This document shows positions 49,501 to 62,762 of a DNA stretch of 64,000 nucleotides, piece by piece. The notes beneath the pieces are model-generated. The model was given only the letters and a program-made list of their open reading frames with translations, did not search any database and was not told the origin of the DNA. The DNA lies in contig JBAMJR010000089.1 in NCBI GenBank assembly GCA_038501785.1, positions 2,352,001 to 2,416,000 of the forward strand, given 5' to 3'. Position 1 is the first letter of the stretch; the number at the start of each line of letters is the position of its first letter. The stretch is from Myoxocephalus aenaeus. Lineage: Eukaryota > Chordata > Actinopteri > Perciformes > Cottidae. Position numbers and translations under genes: made by a program.

Positions 49501-52500
49501 ATTGTTGAAACATCAGTAACATTATTGTCTCTTCCATCCATGATTGAATATTGTTTTTACCGGAGAGTTTGATGTGTTAATGTGTATGCTTCCCATGCAA
49601 TCGGGCTGACTGTTTATCCTCTTGTCCAATTGCTTGTGGGATTTTGTGTGGATGTGCTCTGTGGGGGATGGTGGACAACCTAAAAACCGAAAGCAGCCAG
49701 GGTGACCTAAATCAGTAGAGGTGATAACTCAGACAGATAGCTGGAGATTACCCAGGGATCAAGAGGCTCATTGGCCTCTCAAACAACAATGACTGGAGAG
49801 CATATCCCTTCACACCACCCCCTACAGAGACCCTTATGGCTGCTATGGACCCAAACACGCATGCCAATATTCTCCATAAAAGAGATTAGTCACATGCCCC
49901 TCTAGTTGTTGTTTGATGAACAAATGAGCACCAGGATATTGCTTAAGCGACAAAAACACTGTAAGCTCATTGTGTGACTATAAGACGCTTTTGTTTTTGT
50001 TTTATGTCGAGATTCGGTATGTATTGGTTCTTTTGATGCGGTATTCTGCATTACTAAATGTGTGGCTTAGCAACACTGCCTGAATGAGTGATTTTTTTTT
50101 CAACAATCATTTAGTAAATGATTAAAGCTATTGAATCACAGCTCAGTTTAATGAAATGGCTTTCGTGATTTGATTTTGAGTCATGTGTGCCCACAAGGCC
50201 AGGAGTCGGTCTGTATGCGCATGGTTGTGTGACTGCAGGGGTTCATGCGCTCCAGTGAGATGGCCAAAGCATTAATTCATGATTGATTGATGAGTCTCCT
50301 ACACTGTGGCCAATAACAAACCCATCTTCTCTCAGTATATCTGTGAGTGTGGGATGTGTTGGTGCGTGGGCTTGTGAAAGAGGGGCAGGAGAGGTTGCTC
50401 ACTGATTACTTGGTGCTTTGCTTCATCCAAGGAAATAAAACCATTTGTTGAGGATATTTAGATACATGTTTTTCATTCTCACCTTTAACTGAAAGTGGAG
50501 CCAGAAAGACATGCTTGTTTTTTAACAGAATGCAAGCAAAGTGAATACATGCCCATAGAGACACAATAAAAACAACAGAATTTGACTTGAGAGAACAACC
50601 CAATGTGTATCTTTCTGCATTTAAAAAGTAAGTATGCCACATCTAAATCTAAATCTATCACTCTAAAAAACAGATTATCCTATAATCACCTATTTGCAAC
50701 CAACTGGAATCAACAATCACTTTAACAGCATAGATGCAGCTGTACAAAATGCAGCAAGGATGTCTTTAGTGGCTTTAATATGTTTGAGATTGGAGCAGAG
50801 GGATATTTGGTGTAGTTCCATGTTTGAATGTACAGTAAATTCTGAAGGGGGAGGTGACTTACTCTAGGCGATGCTTGTTCCGGGGACCATCTGGTTGGAT
50901 TGGATTTTGGCATTGTTGACTCTCTGTCCTCCAAACCTTTAACTCTCTTTCAGTCTCTATTGTTCCTTCCATCTCATATCAGGGTTACGATCACAGTTCC
51001 ACTAATACCGACCTAATGTATATATATATTTGTTTATTATATCTTATTAAAATGAATAGGTACAAGGACATATTTTTATTGTCCTTTATTTTTATTAGCT
51101 GGACATATTTTTTTTTATGTAGTACTGGTCCCTTTGTGTCTAAGCTACATTAAGAAAGTGTTATTATATAGCTCCGGTTCTATATTTCTTGTCGATCGTC
51201 CGATCTATTTAGATGGTAAGAGTTAGAGCATGAACGGAGCAACTCTCTTGACAGAGCTGTGAGTCTGGAAGGATATTGACAAAAAACGATTTGAAAAAAC
51301 ACAAAGCAAATTCAAGCACTACTCAGCCTGCCGGTCAACTTTTGAGAGCGCACAGACACAGATTTGTAATGTATCCAGACAAGGATTTAGAAACATTGTG
51401 GCCTGAGGATACAAGACACACAATCTACCAGGAGTGTTCAATAGAACTTCAACGACGTCCAGTTAGAGAGAATCTCCTCATGCAAACATCCGGAACATCA
51501 CAATAATGTCTACCTTGCTCTATGATTTAGTGCCATATATATTGAAGTAGCCGAACAGTTGTATTAATGTCAACACACGTCAAAATATCGCAGTCTTTTT
51601 GTTTATAAATATCTCCGTTAAGATGATTCATGTATTGCATCTTAACAGTAAATACAGCGATTCAATTGTGAATTCCACTGAATCAGTTGTCAGCTACCTT
51701 GCACTGTTTGGCTTCATTTTTGAAAACTTTAAATCTGGTTTCGCTCAACTGGTGGCATTAAACAGGACTCAACGCTAAAAGCATAATTCTTGACTGTTTC
51801 AGCAGCTCCTGCAGAGTCTTTGTTCAAGCTTTCCCTTTGAGGCGTATGTATTACTGTAGGTTGTCCCATTTGGCATTTTATGACAAATGGAGAGCTGTCG
51901 CTAGATATCTAATGGTATGTGTTTGAAGGTACTTGCCATTTTTCAAATCATTCAAAATAATCAAAATACATTCATAGGATTGCAGGCATGGGACGTTCAA
52001 CACATCAAAAGATTAAAGAGGACCATATGGCAGTTTTAAAAAGTTCTTGAAATGTCACAAAACTGATGTTAGCAATCTATTATTTTTTCCCCCCAGCTGT
52101 CGCTCTCCCTCTTTCATACTTCCACATACAATCGCACACACGGACACACATGCAAGGCCATACACGAAGCAGAGACTGGACCGCATACTTTCTCATCAAA
52201 TATCCTCCTATTGTCATTGCAGACCCATGGGTTTCATTAGTGCCAGCTTTAAAACAACAACTCTCATTCCCACTCCCACACTGTAGTCCCAAATGCTTTC
52301 AATGGAGGAGGAAACAACACTTGCCTGAAGGGTACGTGCATATGAAATTCCACAAAAAAATAATGTGATTTATTCTCTGCTCTCGTTTGACTCGCTCAGG
52401 AGAAACATATTATAACCTGATAAGCACTTTTTTTGTTGCTATTTTAACAAGTAGTTACATGGACTAGTTGTGTGGTTGCACTTGTGCTTATCGTAGGTAA

Positions 52501-55099
52501 GATTACAAACTTGCAAATAAAAACCAAATTCAGGACCAAACCTATTCTTTCCATGCTAAACATGTAGGCACTGAATGTAATTAAAGACTTTGGTAGCTGC
52601 AGAGAGCAGGTGATCACAGTGGACTCCTTTTTGGCAGTGAGCTGCCTTTTTAAATTGTTTTCACTGGATCTGAGGGGTTTGTAGGCTGCTTAGGCACCCA
52701 GGGCCCCCCTCACTTTTATCCACCCAGCACACCTTGCATGTTTTTTACAAATGCTCTGGGCACCCCAAGTTGAAAAAGTGTTCAGAAAAAAAATGGCTAC
52801 GTCACGACAGCTTTTTCTCTGCGTCTAATCAAATGACAACAGAGGTGAGGCTTTCTTCTTCCACATCACAGCAGGTGATGTAAAGAGGGAGAGCAAATCT
52901 AGTGCTGTTGGTTTCTGCCCACTGGTTCAGCATGAAGGAAAGTCACAACAATCGGCATCAGATTGGCAGCGTCGTGACTTATAATGACATTACCTGATGT
53001 AATAGCAAAGTAGTGGACAGTGGCTGACTGTGTGGTTGCCTAGCAACAGTGTAAGAACGCATCTACAGCCGGGTGCAGGTCTCAAAATAAAAGCAGAGCA
53101 CTTAATGTTTCACTAAAGCTCCTGTAAAGTATTATCAAGAGGTATGTAGTTTCGGTGTACTGTATACCTGACATGGAGCTTCGTTGGTTTTTGGTATGTT
53201 GCAGTTTTTTAATTTATGAGCAAAGATGATAGATTAAAAAAGGAGAAATGAAGGACAGAGAGTGGGGAAATTCAGTTAAATAATGAATTATACGCACATG
53301 TAGACAGCAGGGGTTTTCTTGTAAGCAGATACCTACTTATACTTAAGACTTTGTGCTGCATGTTGGAAGTTTTCAGCAAGCCTTCAGGGACAGCCTATCT
53401 AGAGCGATCAGACATTTTACCATTGGACAGGGAGGATGAGTTGGATCCAGAAATCCCAGCCCAGGAGGCTGACTTATTCAGTATTCTGCCGATGTTTGAT
53501 CCTGACCTTACTGTTACATGTCCTTGGTGCATGCAGAGCGCAGCAAATGCCTTTTTGGGGGATTGCATGCTCCAGCCCATTTTAATGTGCCTTTTCATTC
53601 TCAGCACACCATCACTAAGCCCCGCAGCAGGGGCTCAGAGCAACCATTTTGATTATGAGAATGATTGAATTAATGCTGCTGAAGTTGACACTTAATGGAT
53701 TACGGTGGTCAGAATTGTTAAAACACATGAGGCAGATCTGTGTAAAGACATTTTAAACCCCTTTATTTGTCACATTCCCAGGGAAAAGGTTTTAAAGTCT
53801 AACCTTGCTAATCTTTTGCAAAGCCTAACCTATTGAAAATGAAGTCTGACACATATAAACAACAAGCATTAGTCCCATCATAAGGCACTGGATGTAATAC
53901 GTAAAGAAGAGCCCCTAGATTGATTTGTAGTATGAAGTTGTAAATGGCACACTGCTCTATCAACGTTGTCAATTTTAAATTATTGTAGTTTTCTTGAGTT
54001 AATAATGACAGTTTAATGCAACAAAATATTTGTAACACAATCATAGTTGTTGAGCAAATATGTGCTCTTTTGTTCTACCAGTATGTTCCAGACTATTTCC
54101 TTTTCTTTCAACTAAAGTTTAGCTGCTACATCCTATCTCTGTTTCACTTAGCACTCAGCAGGTATACCACCTTCTACTTTCCTGCCTTGATTGTTAAGTT
54201 CCATAACCTCTATCGCAGCAGCTCTTACAGGCAGAATAACCTCAGACCTGCATCCTTGCCTTCAGTGTTTATATATAGTAATTCTGCAATATGTTTGAAT
54301 TGTAGCTCTTTTCTATTCCTTAAACCCTTGTTTCTTGTTGCTTTTCCTTTGATTTCTTCTCTTCAAATGTCATTGAACATCGTAGCAGGAGGATTCTTTG
54401 GTTCATGTGCTGTACGTTTAACCTTCTGTATGTGTTCATATGCATAGTTTTTCGCACCTATTTCCTCCTTTTCTCAGTACTCTTACAGTTCAGTTGTCCA
54501 TTTTGACCGTCAAGTTTGCGAAGCAAAATGAACAGCGAAGCAAAATAACTAGGGAACATTTATTTTTGAACCACACCTACTTTCCTCTCTAATGATTCAA
54601 TGTGAATTATTATCTTTTGTCATTAATATACTTGCTGAGAAACTGGAGCCAATTGAAATTGGCAATGGATATTAACTAAAAGCAATATTGCTGTCACAAA
54701 ACATTAGCTTCAGTGATATGATTGTAAATGTATTTTGTTAAAAAGGTTATTAGGTTAATTTAAAAAAAAACTATTGGGTTCATTTTAAAACATAATCAGG
54801 AGAACCTGCTTGTGCATGAGGGACCATTCTATCTAAAGCAGCTAAGAGGAAAAATAATAACATATTGACTAAAATGCACCCTTATATTCCAAGGTTGACA
54901 CTCTCCATACATTTACTGTATATTCTATTCGTCTTAAAATTCGACTGAGTGGAAAAAATGCCAAAATAAATGTGAATGTACGTATATGTTGAATTGAACA
55001 GGGATAAATTATCTTAGCATTTAATTTAAACAGATCTACCCAATTAGCTCTTCTTGTTTGTTTGTTTTAAACCGATATGACAGTGATATTTAAACATTA

Positions 55100-55101
<2 letters not shown>
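43561..55101. other. 11.5-kb gene-free stretch
   Basis: No gene is recognised. Short open frames at 44493-44894, 51276-51506 and 53351-53668 were examined and rejected. Pyrimidine tracts ending in CAG at about 45946-45969 and 52080-52097 look like splice acceptors but lead to no recognisable exon. A consensus RFX X-box is at 53035-53047. Confidence 0.45.
53035..53047. promoter_or_regulatory. RFX-type X-box GTTGCCTAGCAAC
   Basis: This is an exact 13-bp imperfect palindrome matching the RFX consensus GTNRCC-N-RGYAAC type. It lies in a slightly GC-richer segment (52690-53110) within the desert. Function is inferred only from the motif. Confidence 0.4.

Positions 55102-55189
<88 letters not shown>
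55102..55189. repeat. (TA)n microsatellite
   Basis: About 88 bp of TA dinucleotides with two single-base interruptions (G and C). Confidence 0.97.
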
Positions 55190-55216
55190 TTTAACATAAT
55201 ATATGTCATTAACATT

Positions 55217-55243
55217 TATATATATATATATATATATATATAT
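55217..55243. repeat. (TA)n microsatellite
   Basis: A second, shorter TA tract 27 bp downstream of the first. The spacer contains ATATATGTCATTAACAT. Confidence 0.95.
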
Positions 55244-56725
55244 GCAGATTCCTAGAAAATCTCTTCAGGAGCTGTCACTTTAGTTCATTGTTATGGAATT
55301 AATGATATGTGCTGATAGCAGTATGAATGCTTGAATTCTGGATGGTTACCTAAAGTAGTATAAGGTTGAAGTTGCATGACATGGACACATAATTACCTCA
55401 AAATTGTACGAGCTGTATGCCCGTTACTTTTCTTTAAAACTGTGTGTGAAGCACTAACAGCAATGATGTGATCAAGCCCTGACATACATATAACATGCAC
55501 AGAAGTGTGGCGTTTAATACACTTTGACTTGAAGTGTTGTACTGTGTGGTTGGTAGAGGGGTATGCAGGTGTCACTGGCAGCTCTTTGTCAGTACAGTCT
55601 CCCATTAAAAGGTCTTTGTGGTCTTCCTCTTTTCACTGTTGACTATGATGGCTTTTGTAAGTTAGACATTAAACACGCCATCAGTTTCATTATGGTTGTG
55701 CAGGCTTTCTGGTGAATGCATTGCGGACACCCCATTATACTCTTCTCCAGCCCGTCTAATCTCACAGCAAGTCATACTGCGAATGTTTACTAAATTGTAT
55801 CTTAAGTACTTGCTGCACCAGGGATGCATTTAGCTCAATGGTTTTGTAAACAGTGAACACATTCTCTTTGCTCAGCTGACACTTAGAGAATGGGGCAATT
55901 CCATTTATGCAGCCAATCTCACTGGCTACTGGAGAGATGCCAATCTGCCCTCACAGATAGGGAAGAGTGAGGGAGCAAGGAGAGCGGGTAGATTAGCATT
56001 TATTCATCCTGACACTGATCAGATAAATGGGAAATGATAAATGCTGTCTTTTTTACTGCGCTTAACCTGTGTAAACTTTTTATTCAAAAAGAAGTGTCTA
56101 CAGTCTTGCTGTGCCGTGCCTTTGAAACGCTTAATCAAAGTGTTGTCTTGGATTCAGATTTATTTGAGGTGATCTGACTATGAATAATGAAACATGATGC
56201 AGTCATCCTGATGACTCATTTATCCTAAACTGTGAATAACTTGAGCGTATTTCTGTGTGCCGGGTAAAGAAGTAGACTCATCAACTAGGAGGACTAAAAG
56301 GCTTTGTTTTGAATTCAGTCTTGGGAATGCATATTTTATTATTTCCTTGTTGGTTACTGAGAGTTCTTTTAAAAGCTTCTGGTGACCCTACCTTGCACAA
56401 TAAATCTAAATGTCCATTAAGGGCTGCTTAATTAATTGCTATATTGCAAACATGTTTTATTGCTTTAATACAGATGCACAGAATGTTTGTCTATATTAGA
56501 ATGAGATGAAGCATACTGTGCATTGAATCAAATTAAGTACTTTTTCTTTAACATTATAACATATTTGACTAGCCTTGTAAATTCAAGGTTACAATCATAT
56601 TTAACATCCAGATGGATGTAGTTTGATACTTTTTTTATGTGTGTTTTCTCTCCTTGAACACACTAATTTACACAGTTTATTTCTCATGCTTTCACCATAT
56701 TTATATATTATATTATATTATATAT
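55244..56725. other. gene-free stretch
   Basis: AT-rich sequence with no recognisable gene or complete repeat. Confidence 0.5.
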
Positions 56726-56775
<50 letters not shown>

Positions 56776-56815
56776 AATTTTATATAGCACTTTACAAAGT
56801 GCTCAAAGACGCTTA
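56726..56815 (-). mobile_element. 3' end of a LINE/SINE with (ATT)n tail
   Basis: On the minus strand the sequence runs GCGTCTTTGAGCACTTTG, then TAAAGTGCTATATAAAATTT, then about 15 ATT units. 'Gtctttgagc...aaagcgctatataaa' followed by an ATT/AAT microsatellite is the common 3' end of fish non-LTR retroelements. Only the tail is preserved. Family is not resolved. Confidence 0.6.
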
Positions 56816-57499
56816 TTATCACCATTCTTGTGCTGGTCATCGCTGCAGCAAATATTATCTCAAGCATGTACAATAAATATGGCTTCATTATTTAAATTCT
56901 TTATTGGTTTTGTACAGAATACTCCCATTTGAAAGTACAGTCCACATTCAGATGCAGAAATGGCAACCATGCATTTTATTGATCACTATTTCCTTGTGTG
57001 GGTGCTGGAGCACAGTTTGTATCAGGCACAGGTCTTTAAGCGTCTAATTTCTAGGGCTATTGATACATGAAGAATAGAACTGGATTGAAATAAATATATC
57101 AAAACATGCAGAACCTACAAGATTTGGGCTGTAGACAAAATTGTAAATGTATGTAAATGTTGAAGCCTAAATTATCTGAGATTCTTTTTGTCTCATAAAT
57201 TGCACCAGGGTCTATCTGTAAAGGTATGAATAACAGTAATACATGAATAGAAAATCCTGAATGCAGTACCGGATAAAGCTTTGTAGTTCAGCCACCATAA
57301 TACTCTGAACATTAGGCGCTGACCCACATCTGCTCTTCTGCGGGTAACATGGAGCCCCAGATGCAGGCCCAGCTGTTGCCATGTATTATCTCACTGACTA
57401 TTCCTGATGTTTAATGTTAAATGCAAGACAAAACATTATCATGGGCTAATCCAACCGAGCGATGGCAAGAAAGGTATTTACAAAATACACGTATTAATA

Positions 57500-57501
<2 letters not shown>
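56816..57501. other. gene-free stretch
   Basis: No gene or repeat is recognised. Confidence 0.5.

Positions 57502-57546
<45 letters not shown>
57502..57546. repeat. (TA)n microsatellite
   Basis: Pure TA dinucleotides, about 45 bp. The IYIYIY reading frame across it is an artefact. Confidence 0.97.
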
Positions 57547-57550
<4 letters not shown>

Positions 57551-59170
57551 GATTATTAATATTATTGTTAAAATAATGGCCACCAGTCTTCTGTTCCTCT
57601 CTCACCTACTGACTCACTGTAATGAATATTCAGCTGCCAACCTTGGCCCCATTCTCCAACCAGTTTCACCTTCCTCATCAGCCACCACTGCTCTGCCTAC
57701 AGTACTATGTAGGTAAGAATAATGACTCTTCAGTGATTATTATTAATTCAGTGTTGCTTGAGTATTGTGCATGTAAATGAAGCAGTGGGTGTAGAGAGCT
57801 ACAGGTTCCCTGCATAGTTAGCCTGAGTAATGAATGTAGGTTTCCCTATTGGACATTTGTCTGTATTTGTAAAGCTATTATTTGTTCAATTTTCCCAATA
57901 TCTGGGAGAAGTTATTCTTAGTTTAACATCACAATATTTTGTTCAAAAGGAGATATATATCTCTCTCTCTAGGCTAACAACAGTTTTTTGTTAGTGGCTT
58001 TCATTTAATTCAGGGGAGTAATATTTTTAATGATTTCACATTCATAAAAACAACAGCAGCAGTGTTTGGAATGAGGAAGATAAAGGAACGTACAGCAAGA
58101 GAGAAAATGGTGTGTCAGAGGTTTTGGTTTCAAAGATAATGTTGATGATGATTAGAATATTGATCCTGATAATCCACCTGTTATAAAAGAAGCAGTGGAA
58201 AGCCACCCACTCATTGTCATTAGTCATCACCGGCTCCTTACAGCCTACTGCAGTACATGCTGCCACCCATGATTTAGCTCTCCACCCAGTTATGAGGGGG
58301 TGGTAAGCGTTTATTATGCAGCACAGTCCTAGTCCCAATGAGATGGCAGAATGTTGCCCGATCGATACCCCTCACAGGAAGCCAGGTTAATTAATTTTTT
58401 AAGGATTTGTTTGTGTCTGTGAAGGGCCTCCCTCGCTGCAGGTTGTGATGCAAGCTATTTCCCAGACATCGGCAGAGTGATGCTTTGTCACTGCCGCACA
58501 CATGCACCACTGCACAGAATCAGTATGTGCAGGCACACAGGCATAAACATGCTTACACTATTTGTGTTTATTTTTTTATTCCACTGTTGTTTTTATGTCG
58601 ATGATAGTGAGGTTAATTTGTGTTTATTTGGATCTCAGCTAGCACCTACCTGTACAGTTTGAGTCTGCAGGATCTCTCCATTGTTAGTGTTTGACCTTTA
58701 GATGTGACCCTCGCCTCATGTAGAGAATGCCCTGTCTTTTGCTCCCCCCCTATATTAACTCTACTTTTTAAAACTTCTTTCGTTTGTGACTTCTCATCTA
58801 AGCATTGCACTCAAAACACTGTCTTCTTAGACGCCATGGTTTCCAGGTCTGTTGGGCTTATTTACAACCAAACGAACAAACATAACTGCATGTGCACAAA
58901 TACACCACATGCTCAGTTTAACACACATAAGCTACGGGCCAATAGTGTCAGACCTATTAGCATGTGCATTGTACATACAACCCCTGTACATCCTCTGGCT
59001 GGCAGACAGCTGCAGCTCTGAAAAGTACAGAACAAATGCAACGCCTGCTTGCCCAACTGCTCCTAAAAGAGGCAGAATGTCACAACTTTCTGACTGAACA
59101 GTCATCTTATTCGTGTAAGACAGTCGCAAATCACCATGTCAACCATCTTCTAAATCAATTCTGGATTTAC

Positions 59171-59177
<7 letters not shown>
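57547..59177. other. gene-free stretch
   Basis: No gene is recognised. A small palindrome GAGATATATATCTC followed by CT repeats lies at about 57951-57970. Confidence 0.5.

Positions 59178-59223
<46 letters not shown>
59178..59223. repeat. (TA)n microsatellite
   Basis: Pure TA dinucleotides, about 46 bp. Confidence 0.97.
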
Positions 59224-59226
<3 letters not shown>

Positions 59227-62149
59227 ATATCATCCTCATCCATCAGTGAACATTTGAAAACGTTAGGGAGAGATAAATACATTTGTTATCACTATGATAA
59301 TTTTGGTCACCACTCATCTGTATTGATTTTTACTGAGCATCATCAATCAAGGCATTTATAATGGATGTTGTCTGCTGGCGCATATCTGCCCTGAAGGAAT
59401 TATCACCCCAAGCTTAGGTCAAGCAGAGATTTGATCTATTGTCAGGGAGATGAATTGATGTTTTTCTCTACAGTTACTGTGTTTTATGGGCACAGAAAAG
59501 AGAGCGGGAGGAAGAAGGAAGGTAAAGGTGAATAGGGATAGAGATAAGTCTAAAGTAGTGAAACGTCAGCCCTCCGGACTCAAAGCTTTTAAAATATTCA
59601 GAGCCATTCTCCATCACCTTTTGCCCTGGTTGCTTGTTCAAGAAAGGATTGAAATGAAATCAATAGCTGTGCCAGTGTTGGCCTCTCTGCCAGGCATCAT
59701 CCAATATTCATACAAATGAAGCTTCACAACCTCAAATGCAGTACCCAGCAGTTGTGTTAAAGGGTCTGTGAAGGACTCTAAGGGGGTGAAAACTGTAGAC
59801 AGGGATGTAAAGAAAAGAAGTAGGTGTCCGTATCATGAAGCCCTACCACACTTACCGCAGTCTATTGCATTTACATGATATGACAGGTTATGATTAACAG
59901 CTACGTTGATTCTTAGGAGTAGGATGCCCTTGGGACCATGAATACAAAATGGAACATAAATCCCACATGGCAACTTTAAGCTATCATCCCACCCCAAAAT
60001 GTCTCCCCTTAAAAATAACCACACAATGTATTGTTTTGTTACTTGAGCACTACATGCACTGCATGCAGACTGCTCATTTAGTTGTTCCCCAGAGATAATT
60101 AACTTGTTAACAGCCAAAAAACATGAAAGTCCATTGTGGGTATATTGCTCACACTGCACCTTTATTTTTAATCCTACATGGACCAATTCCTCAGACATTG
60201 CTTGGATGGTCCCTTTACTGTCACAGACCACTGAGGGTAGTTTCTGTTAAAAACGCATCATTCAGTGCAGTTTGGCGTGGATGGGCGTGAAGACAAACTA
60301 CTTGAACACAATTCTGAGCAGAACGTCATACAAATATACAAACAAGTTACAGTTTTGAAAACTAATTGATGAATTCCATGTTGTAAGTTTTTGAGGACGT
60401 TTGAGGAATAAACAGTAGTTTCCCAATGGATTTATATTATATAACATGAAAAGCATGTTTACTGCCCCTTGCATTTATTTAGGAATGGAATAAGAAAATA
60501 GTTTTAATTTAGTGCACTCAAGTGCAAAACGCAGAATTCCCAGCAAATCCTTTCTAATAATAAGGATGGTTAGTCTGTGGTGGGATTTTACCTGAGATAA
60601 ATCCTATGAGCTGGAGAAGGAAAGGGAAGTAAAGTATATCCTGTGGCTCACTTTATAGGTCCCTCCAGGATTTGACAATATGTGATTACAAGAATTCTTC
60701 TTTAGAGTTTGCAGTTTTTCTCCAATGTCAGCAATATGTCCACAAAATACTGGAAACATGTTTGCCCGTTTTACCAATTATTGTCTTTATAGACTGACAC
60801 TATTTTATTCAGAACCACTCATAATGAGCTTTGGTCAAATTAAATGAATCCTTAACCCAATCAAAACATTTTTTTTCACATTTCTTTTCAGACATATTAT
60901 AGCCTGAGGGACATTTGCACTTCTTCTACCACGCTCTGTATCATCCACCATTTTAGAGCTCACCAAACGATCTCTAACCCGACCAGTTCTTACCTGTTCT
61001 GACCCTTTGTTGCATATTGTTCAAAGAACACCAGAACACCAACTGCACGTGCAATGTTGTTGATAACTTTTTACTCTTATCGAAACTAATTATGTAATGA
61101 TTGTCAGTGATTTCTTAAACATGTTTTTATTCCTGCTGACTTACAAGTTGTAAACATTATCTTAATTTATCGCAAAATAACACAAAAAAGGATGCAGATT
61201 GATGCATTGGATTTTTTTCAGAAAAGCTGCTGCAAATTCAGTATACTGATGTTTCCTTAGCTGTGAAGGTTTGCAGAGTATGGTGCACAATAGGTAAAAT
61301 GCAGCCACAGTATGAGAATATGCACACTAGAGAGCAGTCTGTTCCCTCTTTCTGCAGTAGTTGTGATCTTCTGTCTCCCTCTCTCTTCCCCCCTTCTCAC
61401 ACAACATACTGTTCATGTCAAAGAACCCAGGAAACACAACATCTGTCAGTGCACTAATTTACACAATGAACACCAGAGGAAGAAGGATATATATACACCT
61501 CAAAATGACCTTGTATTCAACAAACATTTTACATTACATGGAAACACAGTGAAAAACATTGTATGTGCAAATCTTCCATTAAGCTGCTGGATCATTTCTT
61601 CAATGATTCTGATACAATTGGAAATTGTATTTTGATTTACGTTTGCATGGTTTTGATGATTGTTGCCTTTAGTGTGCTTGATTCAGTGGAAGGAGGCATG
61701 GCTCCTCTGTGAAATCCAAAGAGTGAGAGGCAATAAGAGGCATAGCTTTAGATCTTTGACACTCTGCTTTCTTTACTTGGATAGTGCACAGATAGTGATG
61801 TAATAATATGGAAATATGCTTGTCGATTGAAATGTGATAGATCATTTGAATCTATTTTCAGATAGGCAATGTGAAGGGGGAAATAAACTACACTGATAGC
61901 GAGCCAACACTTCGAATGATAAAACAACAAACATGAGAATTAAAACAGAGAAGAGATCTAAAAGACCATGGATTTTACATTGGAGATGAGATGCAGATAT
62001 CCCTCTGCCCCCCTTTTTTCCATATTTAATTTTTTTGGTTCGATACACTGCAGAAACATATCTCTCCTGCCCATTAGCATAAAGACTGCGTCTATTGTAA
62101 TCCATCCTTTCTGACAGGCTTCTCACGTACAAATGACTTTACTGTGAAT
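59224..62149. other. gene-free stretch downstream of lrrtm1
   Basis: AT-rich. The longest open frame (59833-60231, minus) has no recognisable domain. The right part may include a longer lrrtm1 3' UTR. Confidence 0.45.
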
Positions 62150-62762
62150 AGCAATTCATTTATTTAAACATTTTTTGTAGTTTTACAAAAGAAATAGATT
62201 ATCTTTTATAACTTTTTATCCACACTTGCAGTTCTTTTTTTTAACATATTTTACACAGACTTGTATTTTACATTTTTAATCCAACGTAAACATGTTTTTA
62301 TATTTTAAATGCTTGTCAAATATTGTGTTTACCATAATACAAATGGTTTTATTTTTTTATTTTTTCATCTTACGTGTGTCCCGTTTCTTTTTAAACAATA
62401 ATTAAATGTCCTGAAGTAGAAAGACACATTAAAGCTCAAATATCCATCCATGAGAGAAAAGTCTCAGTGCCCACGATGTATTCCTCTCTGGTTTACTGTA
62501 GAACGTCAACAGGTCCTAGAGTCAGGTGGCCATTATCCCCTGTGGTCTCAAATATGCAGTAGATAGCAGTCGCAGTAAATCCACTGCAAAATAGTCAGCC
62601 GCATAAAGCCCACTCCTCCACATCACAGTGAGATGCTGTGTAAAAAGAGTCAGAAAAGATCCATTTATTCCTTCTTTCCCACAATATTCCCCTCCCCAGT
62701 GTATCCAAAAAGGGATTGTATTTCCAGATAATCACAGGGAAAGACGTATTCACAAAGCATGG
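62150..62762 (-). other. lrrtm1: probable lrrtm1 3' UTR
   Basis: This is the sequence directly downstream of the lrrtm1 stop on the minus strand. It is AT-rich, with T/A homopolymers and no open frame of interest on that strand. Minus-strand AATAAA hexamers (TTTATT on the plus strand) lie at 62348-62353 and 62356-62361, about 400 nt after the stop, with another near 62158. Any of these could end the transcript, but the true cleavage site cannot be fixed from sequence, and brain transcripts often have longer 3' UTRs. Confidence 0.45.

Noticed and set aside
51276..51506. 76-codon plus-strand frame rich in polar residues
   Set aside because: The frame begins at TTG rather than ATG and resembles no family I can name. 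It could be an unidentified repeat fragment but cannot be supported as a gene.
53351..53668. 105-codon plus-strand frame with an acidic middle part
   Set aside because: No recognisable domain, no convincing splice signals at its edges, and no match I know. It is most likely a chance frame.
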